Shown: positions 25,901 through 35,689 of the stretch, in pieces
Position numbering within the stretch: position 1 is the stretch's first letter
How the letters are laid out: each line of letters starts with the position of its first letter
Translations under genes and position numbers: made by a program
Notes under the pieces: model-generated
What the model was told of the DNA's origin: nothing
What the model saw: the letters and a program-made list of their open reading frames with translations, nothing else
Databases searched by the model: none
Assembly: GCA_030549335.1 (NCBI GenBank)
Contig: CM060188.1
Span: forward strand, 47,085,696 to 47,149,695
DNA: 64,000 nt
Reading direction: 5' to 3'
Source of the DNA: Pontederia crassipes
Lineage: Eukaryota; Streptophyta; Magnoliopsida; Commelinales; Pontederiaceae

Positions 25901-28900
25901 GCGGCCTGTGGTGGCTGGATTGGTGGTGGGGTTCGGCTTTGGGTCAGGCGGTTGAGTGGTGTTGAGGCTGGGGTGCGTGATGAGGGTTGGGTGCGGTGGG
26001 TCTGAGTGCATATGGGAAGGTGGGTGTGGGCACGACAGCTGGGGCTTTTGAAATAAAGTAAAGTGGTCTGACACTGTAGCTTGCTCCCGTACACCCTGCG
26101 TATGGTTGTTAGTACGGCTGAGGAAGTGTCCCCTGTCCACCGTCGGCGGTGATGAAGGTGACCCGCCGGCGACGACGTTCGCCCATGTCATTGCCGACCT
26201 AGAATACTGCAACCGGAGGAGAAATCTGTTGGTACCATCGCGGAGGACGACCGCGGGAGGAAGGGTTGCTTCCGGCTGCTGCTCGATCTCGACTGAGGTG
26301 GAGGAGACATCCGGCGATCCCAATGTCGGGAGGGCAACAGATAGAGGGTTGCCGAAGAGTCGGGCCACCGTCAAGGCAGTTTCCGGGCGGAGAAGATGAA
26401 GTGGAATCCCGCGGATGTTGACTGACCTGCGAACCAGTGGAGGTGCCCCTGTTTCCTCCGACCAGATCCTCCATTGGACGTGGCACAGAGACGGGAGGAT
26501 GGAGGGGCTTGCCAAGAGCCGCTCACGCTGTTGCGGCGACCCTGGAATGAGCAACCAGGAGGTGGCGTTGATGGTGCTCAGGTGAAAAGGTGGGGCCGCT
26601 CTGATACAAGCGATGATGGATGATCGGAGAGCGGCAGGATCAGGGGGAACACCATCAGCCTCTCCTATGATGCATCCCCGAAGGAACGCCACCGCCTGAA
26701 GCATTTCAGGCGACCGCCGGACATCAATTATTGGAGTCGACGGCGAAAGGTTCGCCCGAACAGTCCGCATGGGGCCAGGTGGAGCGATCACAGCAGGGCG
26801 TCGGGGGCACTGTGCACGCCGGTGGCCCTCTCCTCTGCAGAGGAGACAGTGGACAGGGCTTGAACAGTGACGCGCGAAATGGCCGCTGCTGAGGCACCTG
26901 AAGCAATGTTCCGGTGGACGATGTCAAGGGGTTGGTCGGGAGAAAGATGTCCAGCCGCCAGACTGGTGATTTTCTTTTCGTCGCATGGTGAGCAGGTAAA
27001 GGCTGGTTAGGGCAGGGTGATGCTGGCGCCGCCAGCAGGGAAAGCTGGAGACGGGGGTGGCGCCGTCGGCGGGGGTTGCCGGGGGCGGGGGTGGTGGCGT
27101 TATCTCAGAGAGGAGGGGTCGCCAGCAAGAACATTTTATATTGATAATATTGTGTAATATGCTCATTCTCTTGTGAGGATTGGTTGAGGTGTTTGCGAGA
27201 AGCTTTGTGATCACATGTAATTCTAAGTCTCTGATGACTATATCTTGCATTAATCGGCTTCGAGAAAGATTTGACCCTGATGAGCTTAGTAGCCTTGTCA
27301 TTAGAATTCATAACATAGAAAAATGATCCAAATTTATATTATATATATTCTCGTTATTTTCCCATACTCCTTTGTTCTCTCAGAAACACTTGTGATCAAT
27401 GTTGTCAAATCGCGAGTTAACTCGTGGAATCGGACGAGTTTACGATATCATCCAAGGAAAACGAGTCAACTCGAAGGAAAATCGCTCTCAACCAGCACGC
27501 GATAAAATCGCGTGCTGGCTCGTAAAATCGGTGGACACGGCGTCCAGCTGAGTCCACCCAAACCATTTTTTTTTGTTTATCGCGTGCTGGCTCGTAAAAT
27601 CGGTGGACACGGCGTCCAGCCGAGTCCACCCAAACCATTTTTTTTTTGTTACCCGAGTTCGTGTCACGCTATGCCCTAAGTTACTCAGGCCTCAAATCCA
27701 AACTGTTCAACATTGCTACTGTTCGCCGCCGCTGGTGTTCGCCGCCGCTGGTGTTTGCCGCCGCCGCCGCTGTTCGCTGCACGCCACTGTTCGCCTCCGC
27801 ATGCTGCTGTTCGAGGCATGCCAGTGCTCGCCGGCGCCAGCTTTTGTTCGCCCCTCTCTCACTCCTTCTCCCTTCTCTTTCCATCTTCCTTCTCTCTCCT
27901 ATTCTGCTCACAAGGAGAGCCACTGTGTTCGTGCTAAGGCTTTGCTCGAGCAGGGAGGACACTCATCCTCTTTGCTCCTACAGTTTTTATTTTTTTTGGT
28001 TTCCTGTTTTCTTTTTTTTTTTTTGGTTTGTGACTCGGTACAGTAACTCCGCCTATGTTTTATAGCCGGTCCCAAGCCCGGATAAAGGAGGAGGGTCGTG
28101 TTAGGCCCCGACAGCCAGCGTAAAATCCTGTCGAATCTTATGAACATGGATCAACGAATAGGCGTCGTATGATCCATGTAGCCGACCCCACCTAGTGGGA
28201 TAAGGCTTTGTTGTTGTTGTTGTGACTCGGTACAGTCTTTTGGTTTCCTCGTCCTCTCTCCTATTTTTTTGGGGTTTGTGACTCGGTACAGTTTTTATTT
28301 TGGTTTTCTATTGTTTCTCGGAATGTATTGCTAATTTGTTAATTATTATAACTCAACAAATCATAGATTATTAAATAATTAATTATTATTACATTTTCTG
28401 AATCATATTGGATTATTAGTTTATAAGTAAATTAGGTTCTAAGCAGAATTACTATTAATTTAATATAAAATATGATTTTGGTAGAATCGATCGATCCGTA
28501 TTACGATCTCACGTTTTACGTGTTTACCTAGCCTTTCCGTGTCGACTCCGATTTACGAGTTTGACAACATTGCTTGTGATTATCAATAAAATGGAAATTT
28601 TCTCAGAAGACTTGTGATTATCAATAAAATGAAATTTTTGTAATGCTGTAAAAAATTCATCTTATTGACCTTATACAATGTGTCATCAAAAGGTTCGTAT
28701 TTGTTTAATTAATTCTCAAAATGGACAAGATGATAGATGGACCATGCGACAGGATGTCATTTGTTGTAATTGTGCTTATGTATATCATTATTATCTTTCT
28801 CAAATGTTCTATCATCCTAAAGCTTTTTTACCTTTCATATACTTTCAACCTTTTCACCCTTATATAAAGTGTCCTAGAAGTAACTTCTCACAATGGTTAT

Positions 28901-30467
28901 ATGGTGCAAACTATTGAGGAACCCAAAATTAAGTTTTTTTTTCTTTTTGAAAAGGGGAAAGGCTGACTAACCAGTGTGAAAACATTCAAGCTATATTAAT
29001 CATTAATCCTTAGTGTGCTTACGAAAAAATGCTTCGTAGCACATCTACCAGAAGTTCATTACAGCTGTTTAACCTGCATCAACCCACTCTTTTTTTAATG
29101 CATCTGTATGAGAGTATATTTTCCACATAGCAGTGGCCTCCCCGGAGTACCCTCTGGTTTCGTTGTAGTCATACTGACTTAGGTTTTTGTGCTTATATTT
29201 GTTAATATCTTCAATTTCGTTTTTCTTCCAAAGGGTCATGAAATATTGTTGGTATGGAGTAGTAATAACTTTTCCTTCATGTTGGACTGATGTCAAAAAG
29301 GAACCAAGTGCTTGATGTTATGTCTGGGTGCTCGACCTGAGCACAAATGTCAAACTTGTTAGCTGGGTTTATGGTATTTACCTAGGACCAGATACCCAGT
29401 TGCCTGTTAAGTGTTATTTATTTAATTTCATAAAATCATATTTCGTTTTGATTATGTCACAAAAAAATTAGTTGGTGTAATAGCGCACTAACTTCATATT
29501 GTAGAGGTTTTCTAATTCATATCTTACCTTAATAATCTTTTCTGAAAGTTAAAAAAAGAATACAAAAGAGAATTTCTAGCAGGGTGATTTTACTCATTAT
29601 AAGAATAGCCAGGTGGACTGATGGTTTACCTGCTTGGGCATGCTAGCCTCTCATTTGAAGATGGATAACTTCAAATGCTCACGACATGAGGAAATGGGAA
29701 ATGTTTAATATGATATGCTATCACGAAACGAGAAACAAATTTAAACTGTGATCTAACTATGTCAATCATGACTGTAAGGGATTGCAGCAGAGGGAAATGC
29801 AAAACAAATATTCATGATAGAAAAAATGATCAGTTAGGAATTCCTAATATGAATGTTTCCTATGACAGATTTAACTTAATTTTATAGGATGACAGTATGC
29901 CATTACTTAACAAGTTCAGGGTTTAATTGAATTCTCAGCGTAATCTATGGAAAATGAAACCTCTAATTTAAACTCAACAGTGTGCAATGAATGACAAATT
30001 CAAAGTTTTTGTTTGTGCTTGTTCTTGCTGCTCACATTCTCCTGCATACCAAAACAAACAGGTTACCACAGTTTTTATTTCAATTGTTTATTGATTTTTG
30101 TTTTCGGAAAATTGATAATTCTTGATTATAATATATAATATATATATTAATTTCTAATGGCATATGCATACATCTTTTTGTCAGGAAATTATTCAACGTT
30201 GTTGATGATGACCCAGCCCCTCGAGAAGAAGTGTTTTCTTTTGCTGCGGATCTGGTGGAAAGCAGATGGCCAGGATTGTTATGCAATTCCAATTGCTGGG
30301 ATATGAAAGATGCACAAACCTTGAAAAAGGGCAAAGGTCGAGCTGAAAAGCGTCTCTCAAATGCTCGTTTAAAGAAGGAACTTGGTGTCGATCTTATGTT
30401 CCCAACTTACAGGTCAGGACTTCAGAACATTATAGAATCTTGCAGACCAGATTCTGAGGAGTTCTGA
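16925..30467 (+). CDS. NAD(P)-binding Rossmann-fold (SDR/epimerase-like) protein, 8 exons
   Basis: Exons: 16925-17148, 17289-17381, 17465-17543, 17650-17728, 19449-19488, 19576-19710, 20053-20190 and 30185-30467. Every junction is GT..AG and the phases close to one frame of 356 codons (316 from the alternative ATG at 17045, which has a better start context). Exon 1 carries the dinucleotide-binding loop FVFGTGFVGR. Exons 4-5 encode the YLSST / SVYGDCGG strand and loop, exon 6 ends in FRLGGIYGPGR, and exon 8 has NVVDDDPAPREE and the terminal NARLKKELGV..PTYRSGL. This order is that of the extended SDR / YeeZ-like family, which is known in plants as single-copy 'NAD(P)-binding Rossmann-fold' proteins of unproven substrate. 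The family's catalytic Tyr of YxxxK is not obvious: the corresponding stretch reads TESAK. The 40 residues before 17045 might be a targeting extension, but that is a guess. Introns 4 and 7 hold transposons. Confidence 0.9.
17729..19448 (+). other. Intron 4 of the SDR gene (1.7 kb)
   Basis: It begins GTATGT, ends TTTTACAG and splits the codon of SST|S. It contains a truncated RTE retrotransposon in antisense (18289-18980). Without that insertion and one copy of its target duplication the intron would be about 1.0 kb. Confidence 0.88.
18289..18980 (-). mobile_element. 5'-truncated RTE non-LTR retrotransposon in intron 4
   Basis: ATTCCTTTCACTA stands on both sides (18276-18288 and 18981-18993), an exact 13-bp target duplication. 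On the minus strand the insertion is one nearly uninterrupted frame for the C-terminal region of an RTE polymerase, including KYLGSIV, VLYGSECW, EMRMLRWMCG and RLRWFGHVQRR. It ends in the family's 3' tail (CCACCTAGTGGGATAAGG, then CTTTGTTG repeats). The endonuclease and catalytic reverse transcriptase parts are missing, as expected from incomplete reverse transcription. The frame is still open over about 217 codons, so the insertion is fairly young. Confidence 0.93.
21480..25001 (-). pseudogene. L1 ORF2 (endonuclease-reverse transcriptase), frameshifted
   Basis: The first 257 codons (25001-24228) are open and form an APE-type endonuclease: TWNVRGLG, the catalytic QETKL, GGDFNVTL and the terminal SDHTPLL motif are all present. 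The frame then shifts several times. The reverse transcriptase is seen in pieces: SPEPDGFPVFFYREFW near 23640, GHPAFIHGRSITDS near 23370, and PQRGVRWGCPLAP with the catalytic YADDILFF in the piece 23224-22355. Near the end (about 21770-21690) is HCVLCGDAEEDITHLFFGC, the zinc motif found at the C-terminus of plant L1 ORF2. All domains are present, so the damage is from later small indels, not from truncation. Confidence 0.9.
25004..26986 (-). pseudogene. L1 ORF1 (zinc-knuckle RNA-binding protein), one stop
   Basis: Starting from the ATG at 26986 the frame runs about 660 codons to 25004 with a single in-frame TGA at 26926-26924, probably a decayed CGA codon. Just after that stop come two CCHC knuckles: CFRCLSSGHFARHC and CLLCRGEGHRRAQC, both of the form Cx2Cx4Hx4C. 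A Pro- and Ser-rich low-complexity middle (about 25350-26050) follows. This arrangement is typical of plant L1 ORF1, which coats the element RNA. The frame after the stop is open for over 590 codons. ORF2 begins two bases beyond its end, so translation of ORF2 would need re-initiation or a similar device. Confidence 0.85.
27507..27650. repeat. Two 72-bp tandem units inside the hAT element
   Basis: ATCGCGTGCTGGCTCGTAAA followed by ATCGGTGGACACGGCGTCCA occurs at 27507 and again at 27579. Each unit ends in a T run. The two copies differ at only a few positions. Confidence 0.9.
28045..28220 (+). mobile_element. RTE-tailed short element (Au-SINE-like), 176 bp
   Basis: TGTGACTCGGTACAGT flanks it exactly (28029-28044 and 28221-28236), a 16-bp target duplication. 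The body runs through GGTCCCAAGCCCGGATAAAG and ends with CCGACCCCACCTAGTGGGAT, AAGGC and TTG repeats. The last 65 or so bases match the 3' end of the RTE copies elsewhere in this window, so it probably borrows RTE machinery. It is either a SINE of the Au type or an internally deleted RTE. It codes for nothing. Confidence 0.9.
29069..29296 (-). other. Unrecognised open frame in intron 7
   Basis: A 75-codon minus-strand frame with an ordinary-looking amino acid composition (charged and aromatic residues throughout, for example SQYDYNETRGYSGEATAMWK). I do not recognise a family. It might be a fragment of a captured or processed gene, or it may be chance. No neighbouring exon or promoter was found. 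Confidence 0.25.
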
Positions 30468-31060
30468 AAACTTCAAAACTGCTGGTAAGGTTTGTTTGTC
30501 TTGTAGTTGCAGCATGCTAATAATTACTGCTGCCTGCTAGTTTGTCTCTATCAAGATGCTCTTGTGATTCAGGACATAGGACATTTTTGGCTGTTTAAAT
30601 CAAGGGATGGTCAAGACATAATAATGTAACCGTATTCCAGTGTGCATAGACAGACCACTTTGGCATGCGGACAGTATGCCTCTAGAGTGGCCTTTGGCAT
30701 CACACGGCGTCAGAATGAATCCAAACCATATAAGTCATTGTGCTCACATCACATCATGCAACGCTCTACCGTGCCTACTCGTTTGACTGCAAACTCTACA
30801 CCATGCTTGGCATTACTCAGCTTTGCATCACACTTGGCACTATTCTAAGTTCCACAACTGTCGAAAACACTTCGGCCGTTCGGCGAGCTCTTCGCATCAT
30901 GCCAAGAGTCATGATCACCAAAAAGCCGAGTGACTTGGCAGTCATCGAGTTGGTGCCAAATTTTTTTATGGAGAAATAAATACCTGCCCCTTGGTCTTTA
31001 GGAATGTCGATTAGCATGCATTCACGTAGCCCTAGTATCTACAAAACGGACATTTGTTAG
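30468..31060. other. 3' flank of the SDR gene
   Basis: This stretch should contain the 3' UTR and poly-A site of the SDR gene. I see no unambiguous AATAAA close to the stop; a weak candidate is AATAATGTAA at about 30620. 30640-31040 has no recognisable content. Confidence 0.4.
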
Positions 31061-32336
31061 TGTAAATTTTGGTTCGCCTTTTAATTTGGGAGTTCAAGAT
31101 TATTTATTTCTGTTTTGGTGAGGAGTCTTAGTTTTTCCCCGGGACATCTCAAAGTTTCGTAATATTAAAAACTTTTATTTTTGACTCACTGGTCGACCAA
31201 AACATTTTCGTGCACCCGGTGCATAGCCGTCAGATTTTTAAGTACGAAGTCAAATCAAATTTTGATTCTTCTTTCTTCGCTCCAACTCATGGGAACTTGT
31301 GCGCCCTTTCATGTTCATGCCTCTTGGAATTATGAGGGCACAAAGTTCCATTTTCACTTCCTTATAAGCCAAGCCATCCTTCATTTGCACCCTTTCACTT
31401 CATCTTCTCACTCTTTTCTTTTCCACCATTCTTCTTGTGTGTACTCCATTAGTTGGGCTCGGCCAAAAACCTTTGGAGAGGGATCTCTAGGTGCTGATCG
31501 TGAAGGAGGACGAGGAAGGACTAGTGCTTCAACCATTGACGGAAACAACAAAAAAAATAGACTTCAAGGTGTGTTAACAGAGTCATGGGATTTTAAGGGT
31601 TTTCTCGGAATGTTTTAACATGTTATCTAAGGACTATTTAGGCTTAGATTCATGCTAAGAAGTGGGTAAAATGATGTCATGAATTATTGTCTTGATTACA
31701 TGTTTATATGCTACTTATACGATGTGATTTGAATTATTAACATGCTGATTTTGATGACCATGAATAACATGATTATGGACTTTATATGATGATTATGTAC
31801 ATGAGAGGATGCACGCTAAAGGACTTGAAGTTAGGCTATAGTTCTCATCTTATGATGATGCCTAGAAGTGTTTGATGTTAAAGTCTTATTAGTATGTTTT
31901 GCTAAGTAGTTTGGTAATGGATATGAATGGTGCTTTATGTTATTGCTTATGAATTGGATGATCTGAAATTATGAATGTAATTGTTGGAATGTTGGGTAGT
32001 TTATGCCATGATAGATTATGATGATATGAATGCTTATATGCTATTGTATGATGTTTATGTATGATGCTGAGTAAACTGTAAGGTTGCTGCCATGTATGTT
32101 GGTTTGTGTCTTTTATTTGAAGATTATTCGTGTGGTCAAGCATGTTTTAGACCTTAGAGTTTCTGATTATGGCTAATGCTTCATGATGCTTAGGAATGTT
32201 TATTATTAGTTGTGTTCTAATTATATGTCTAAGCTTGGTAAAAAAGGACATGCATGAAGTTATGGCTATTGTTACATGTTTAAAAGATGAATATATGTTA
32301 ATGCAAAATTATTGGGTTGGACATGTGTATGAAAAG

Positions 32337-32579
32337 TGTGAGAAATCATATGCAGGATCATGCAGGATCTTTTTATTTTAGGAAGTTTTCCTTTTGAGAA
32401 TATATTGTATTTGTTAGAAATAGGAGCACATAGGTAGCTTTCTTATTCCTAGCTGCCCATAATTATGGGATTTGATTTCAGCCTTCTAGATTTCATCTTT
32501 CTTAATATATTTGAAGGTTCTATATATTAGTGGTTGAATAGACAAAAACTAAGAGAGCTTTTTGCCACAATTCTCTACA
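32337..32579 (+). repeat. Copia 5' LTR
   Basis: Starts TGTGAG, ends CTCTACA, and is followed by the primer-binding site at 32580. It pairs with 39384-39630. Confidence 0.92.
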
Positions 32580-33777
32580 TGATATGAGAGCTTTAGGTTC
32601 TTTTTTGGGATTTTTGTTTCTAGCCTTCATTGCTGTGAAACTTGTAGCCTTCATTGTCACACAGTAATCTTTGCATTCTCGAAAGGATCATCTACAAATT
32701 GTCATTCAAGATGTCCAAGATACAAGATTCTACTGCAGGACTTCAATCTGCAGAGGCAATTCACATTCAACAATTTGGAGAATTGTAGAATATTCATGCC
32801 TCTTACAGGTTAGATGGAAAAAACTATCTCAAGTGGTCTCAACTTATTCGTACGATTTTGAAAAGAAGGGAAAAGATTAGTCATCTTATAGGTACATGTT
32901 CTAAGCAAGAGGATCCTAAGTTTGAAGCATGGGATGAAGAAGATTCTATGATTATGGCATGGCTCTGCAGTTCTATGATTTCAGAAATATGTGATACATG
33001 CATATTTTTTACTACTGCAAAGGATATATGGGATGCAATGTAGCAAACTTATTCTAAAGCCAGAGATGCAGCTCAAGTATATGATGTGAAGGTGAAAACT
33101 ATGACTGCAAAGCAAGGGAGTATGTCTCACTGAATATGCAAATCAATTTAAGTCCTTATGGCAGGAATTGGATCACTACTGTGTAATACAAACAAAATGC
33201 GTAGATGATGCAATAACTCTTAAGGAATTTATTGATCAGGATCAGGTTTATGATTTTCTAGTTGGACTTAATCCCGAATTTGATCAAGTGAGGATACAAA
33301 TTCTGGGAAAATCTGAAGTTCCATGCTTAAATGAAGTAGTGGCTCTAATACGAAGTGTAGAAAGTAGAAGAGGTGTGATGCTTCGATGATCACAAATTCC
33401 TGATAGTTCATCTATGGTGGCTCGTGATAGCAACAAATCAATCATAAACTTGGATAAAGGAACATTTGAAGGAAGTGGTCAACAAAAATTCCCAAATCGA
33501 GATGGATTATGATGTACTTAATGCAAAAAGTCTCCCGTGAAAAATGCTGGAAGCTTCATGGGAAGCCATCGAGTCGAAATGGGGACAAAAAGGAGGACAA
33601 CGAAATAATGGACAAGTCCACATTGCTGCAGGAATGCAAAATGCATCTTCGCCAGTATCACAAGAGTCAAGTGGTCTCAATCAAGATGAGGTTGATAGGC
33701 TGAGATCACTTATTAATAGTCTTGAAAAATTTGAAAAATCTGAAGGTACTTGTTCTTTGATGCATTCCGGTGAACTT

Positions 33778-34335
33778 CCATCTTCCATTGGATTAAATGC
33801 GACAGGTACAACCTTCACCAACTCTTGGATCATGGATTCAGGAGCTACTGATCACATGACCCATTTTTCTAATATTTTCTCGATCTATACCCTATGCCCA
33901 AGCAATAAAAAAATAGTCACCGCTGATGGATCATTGACTACTATAGCAAGATTTGGAGATGTTAAAATAAGCTCATCAATAATCCTAAGAAATGTTCTTC
34001 ATGTTCCAAAATTATTCACAAATTTAGCCTCTGTGCAAAAACTTACCCAAGATATACCATCTTCCATTGGATTAAATGCGTCAGGTACAACCTTCACCAA
34101 CTCTTGGATCATGGATTCAGGAGCTACTGATCACATGACCCATTTTTCTAATATTTTCTCGATCTATACCCTATGCCCAAGCAATAGAAAAATAGTCACC
34201 GCTGATGGATCATTGACTACTATAGCAAGATTTGGAGATGTTAAAATAAGCCCATCAATAATCCTAAGAAATGTTCTTCATGTTCCAAAATTATTCACAA
34301 ATTTAGCCTCTGTGCAAAAATTTACCCAAGATATA
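33778..34335 (+). repeat. In-frame 279-bp duplication of the Copia protease
   Basis: 33778-34056 and 34057-34335 are direct tandem copies with four differences in 279 bases. Each copy carries the whole DSGATDHM active site and the region around ILRNVLHVPKLF. 279 is 93 codons, so the frame continues through both. Confidence 0.95.
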
Positions 34336-34659
34336 TGTTGCAATGTCATTTTTTATAATAATTATTGTGTATTTCAGGACAAGTTCTGAGAGGATGATTG
34401 GACTTGCTAGAGAAAGAAATGGCTTGTACTACCTTGAAACATCAAGTAAGTTGGACATGATTAAGGGCACATTATTTTTATCCTTTAAATCTGAACTCAT
34501 TTTATCTAATAAAGATAAGATTTTACTTCATCATTGTCGACTCGGACATCCATCCTTTAGGGTTATTAAAGTTTTGTTCCCTTCTTTATTTAAGGATTTA
34601 GATGTTGAAAGTTTTCATTGTGATGTGTGTGAACTTGCTAAACACAAACTTATCTCATT

Positions 34660-34779
34660 CATTGTTGAAAGTTTTGTGTCAGCAATAAAAGAAGTTCTGT
34701 TCCTTGAAAGTTACTCGGACCTTGAAAGTTTTCATTGTTGAAAGTTTTGTGTCAGCAATAAAAGAAGTTCTGTTCCTTT
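34660..34779 (+). repeat. 46-bp direct repeat in Copia integrase
   Basis: CATTGTTGAAAGTTTTGTGT followed by CAGCAATAAAAGAAG occurs at 34660 and again at 34733. It disrupts the integrase zinc-finger region just after CDVCELAKHK. Confidence 0.88.
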
Positions 34780-34937
34780 TTATCTCATTCATACAGACGT
34801 ATGGGGATCATCTCCTATTTCTAGTATTTTTGGGGCACGATGGTTTGTCTCTTTTATTGATGATTGCATTCGTGTTACCTAAATTTTTTTGCTTAAGTAA
34901 AAATCTGATCTTAGTATCGTGTTCCTAATGTTTTGTT

Positions 34938-35067
34938 CCATGATCAACAATCAGTTTGGTGTTAAAATAAAAAAAAAGATTAGGTCTGACAATGCAAGAG
35001 ACCCATGATCAACAATCAATTTGGTGTTAAAATAAAAAAAAATAGGTCTGACAATGTAAGAGACTAC
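34938..35067 (+). repeat. 65-bp tandem duplication in Copia integrase
   Basis: CCATGATCAACAATCA at 34938 recurs at 35003, each followed by TTTGGTGTTAAAATAAAAAA and GGTCTGACAATG. Confidence 0.88.
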
Positions 35068-35689
35068 TTTAATCAAATTTTTACTCCATATTTTCAGAAA
35101 GAAGGGATAATACATGAATCCTCTTGTGTTAATACTCTACAACAAAATGGGATAGCAGAAAGAAAAAATGAAAATCTCCTTGAGAAAATCAGAGCCTTGT
35201 TTCAAAATCATGTTCCTAAAATGTTTTGGGGAGAAGCAATTCTTACATCCACCTATTTGATAAATTGTTTACCTTCAAGAGCCTTAGATTTTAAGAGTCC
35301 TATGGTTATGCTATCAACATTCTATCCTGATGTGAGTACTACAAACAATCTTTTTCCAAAAATTTTTGGATGTGTGTCATTTGTTCATGTTCATAGTCAT
35401 AACAGAGGAAAGTTAGATTCAAGGGCTCTCAAATGTATCTTTGTGGGTTTTTCTTTAACTCAAAAAGGTTACAAGTGTTATCATCCTCCATAAAAAATGT
35501 TCTATATTTCTATCGATGTCACATTCAATGAACAAAAGTCTTACATTCCTATTCCTCATCTTCAAGGGGAGAATTCTAATCTAGAAGATAAAGACGATTC
35601 CTTGTTTGATTTGTTCTTAATTCCTTTATCTGAAATATCAAATTCCACACATGTACCTCTTTCGCAGACGCCTAAGAATTCTTCTGAAC

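Larger units (their letters stand above)
21320..27122 (-). mobile_element. Full-length L1-type LINE (5.8 kb) in intron 7
   Basis: CAGCAAGAACA occurs at both ends (21309-21319 and 27123-27133), an 11-bp target duplication. The 3' end is at the left, where a run of eleven T (the poly-A tail on the plus strand) touches the duplication. The element holds a 5' leader of about 136 bp, an ORF1 with two zinc knuckles, an ORF2 with endonuclease, reverse transcriptase and a C-terminal zinc motif, and a 3' region. This is the complete plan of a plant L1. The 5' end is not truncated as far as I can see. Its high GC relative to the host intron makes the edges plain. ORF2 is broken by frameshifts, so the copy is not autonomous. 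Confidence 0.95.
27397..28572. mobile_element. hAT element (1176 bp) with nested SINE
   Basis: The inverted ends are CAATGTTGTCAAA at the left and the same read backwards from the right (TTTGACAACATTG). CTTGTGAT stands on both sides (27389-27396 and 28573-28580), the 8-bp target duplication of hAT transposons. The interior has no transposase. It contains a doubled 72-bp unit (27507-27650), a perfect 12-bp hairpin (27492-27518), a GCCGCC-rich stretch (27725-27790) and a pyrimidine-rich stretch. A SINE with its own target duplication was inserted later. Without the SINE the element is about 1.0 kb. Confidence 0.93.
20191..30184 (+). other. Giant intron 7 of the SDR gene (~10 kb)
   Basis: The donor is GGGTATGT at the end of exon 7 and the acceptor is TTGTCAG before GAAATTATTC. 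The join restores ...TSVG-KLFNVVDDDP, the expected family sequence. A full-length L1 (21320-27122) and a hAT element with an inner SINE (27397-28572) account for about 7 kb. The remaining roughly 3 kb (20191-21308, 27134-27388 and 28581-30184) is AT-rich intron with poly-A runs. A 75-codon minus frame at 29069-29296 is of unknown origin. Confidence 0.88.

Noticed and set aside
25004..26791. Possible Pro-rich host gene of 595 codons
   Set aside because: It lies within the L1 target duplications, follows two zinc knuckles in frame, and is directly followed by the L1 endonuclease, so it is L1 ORF1.
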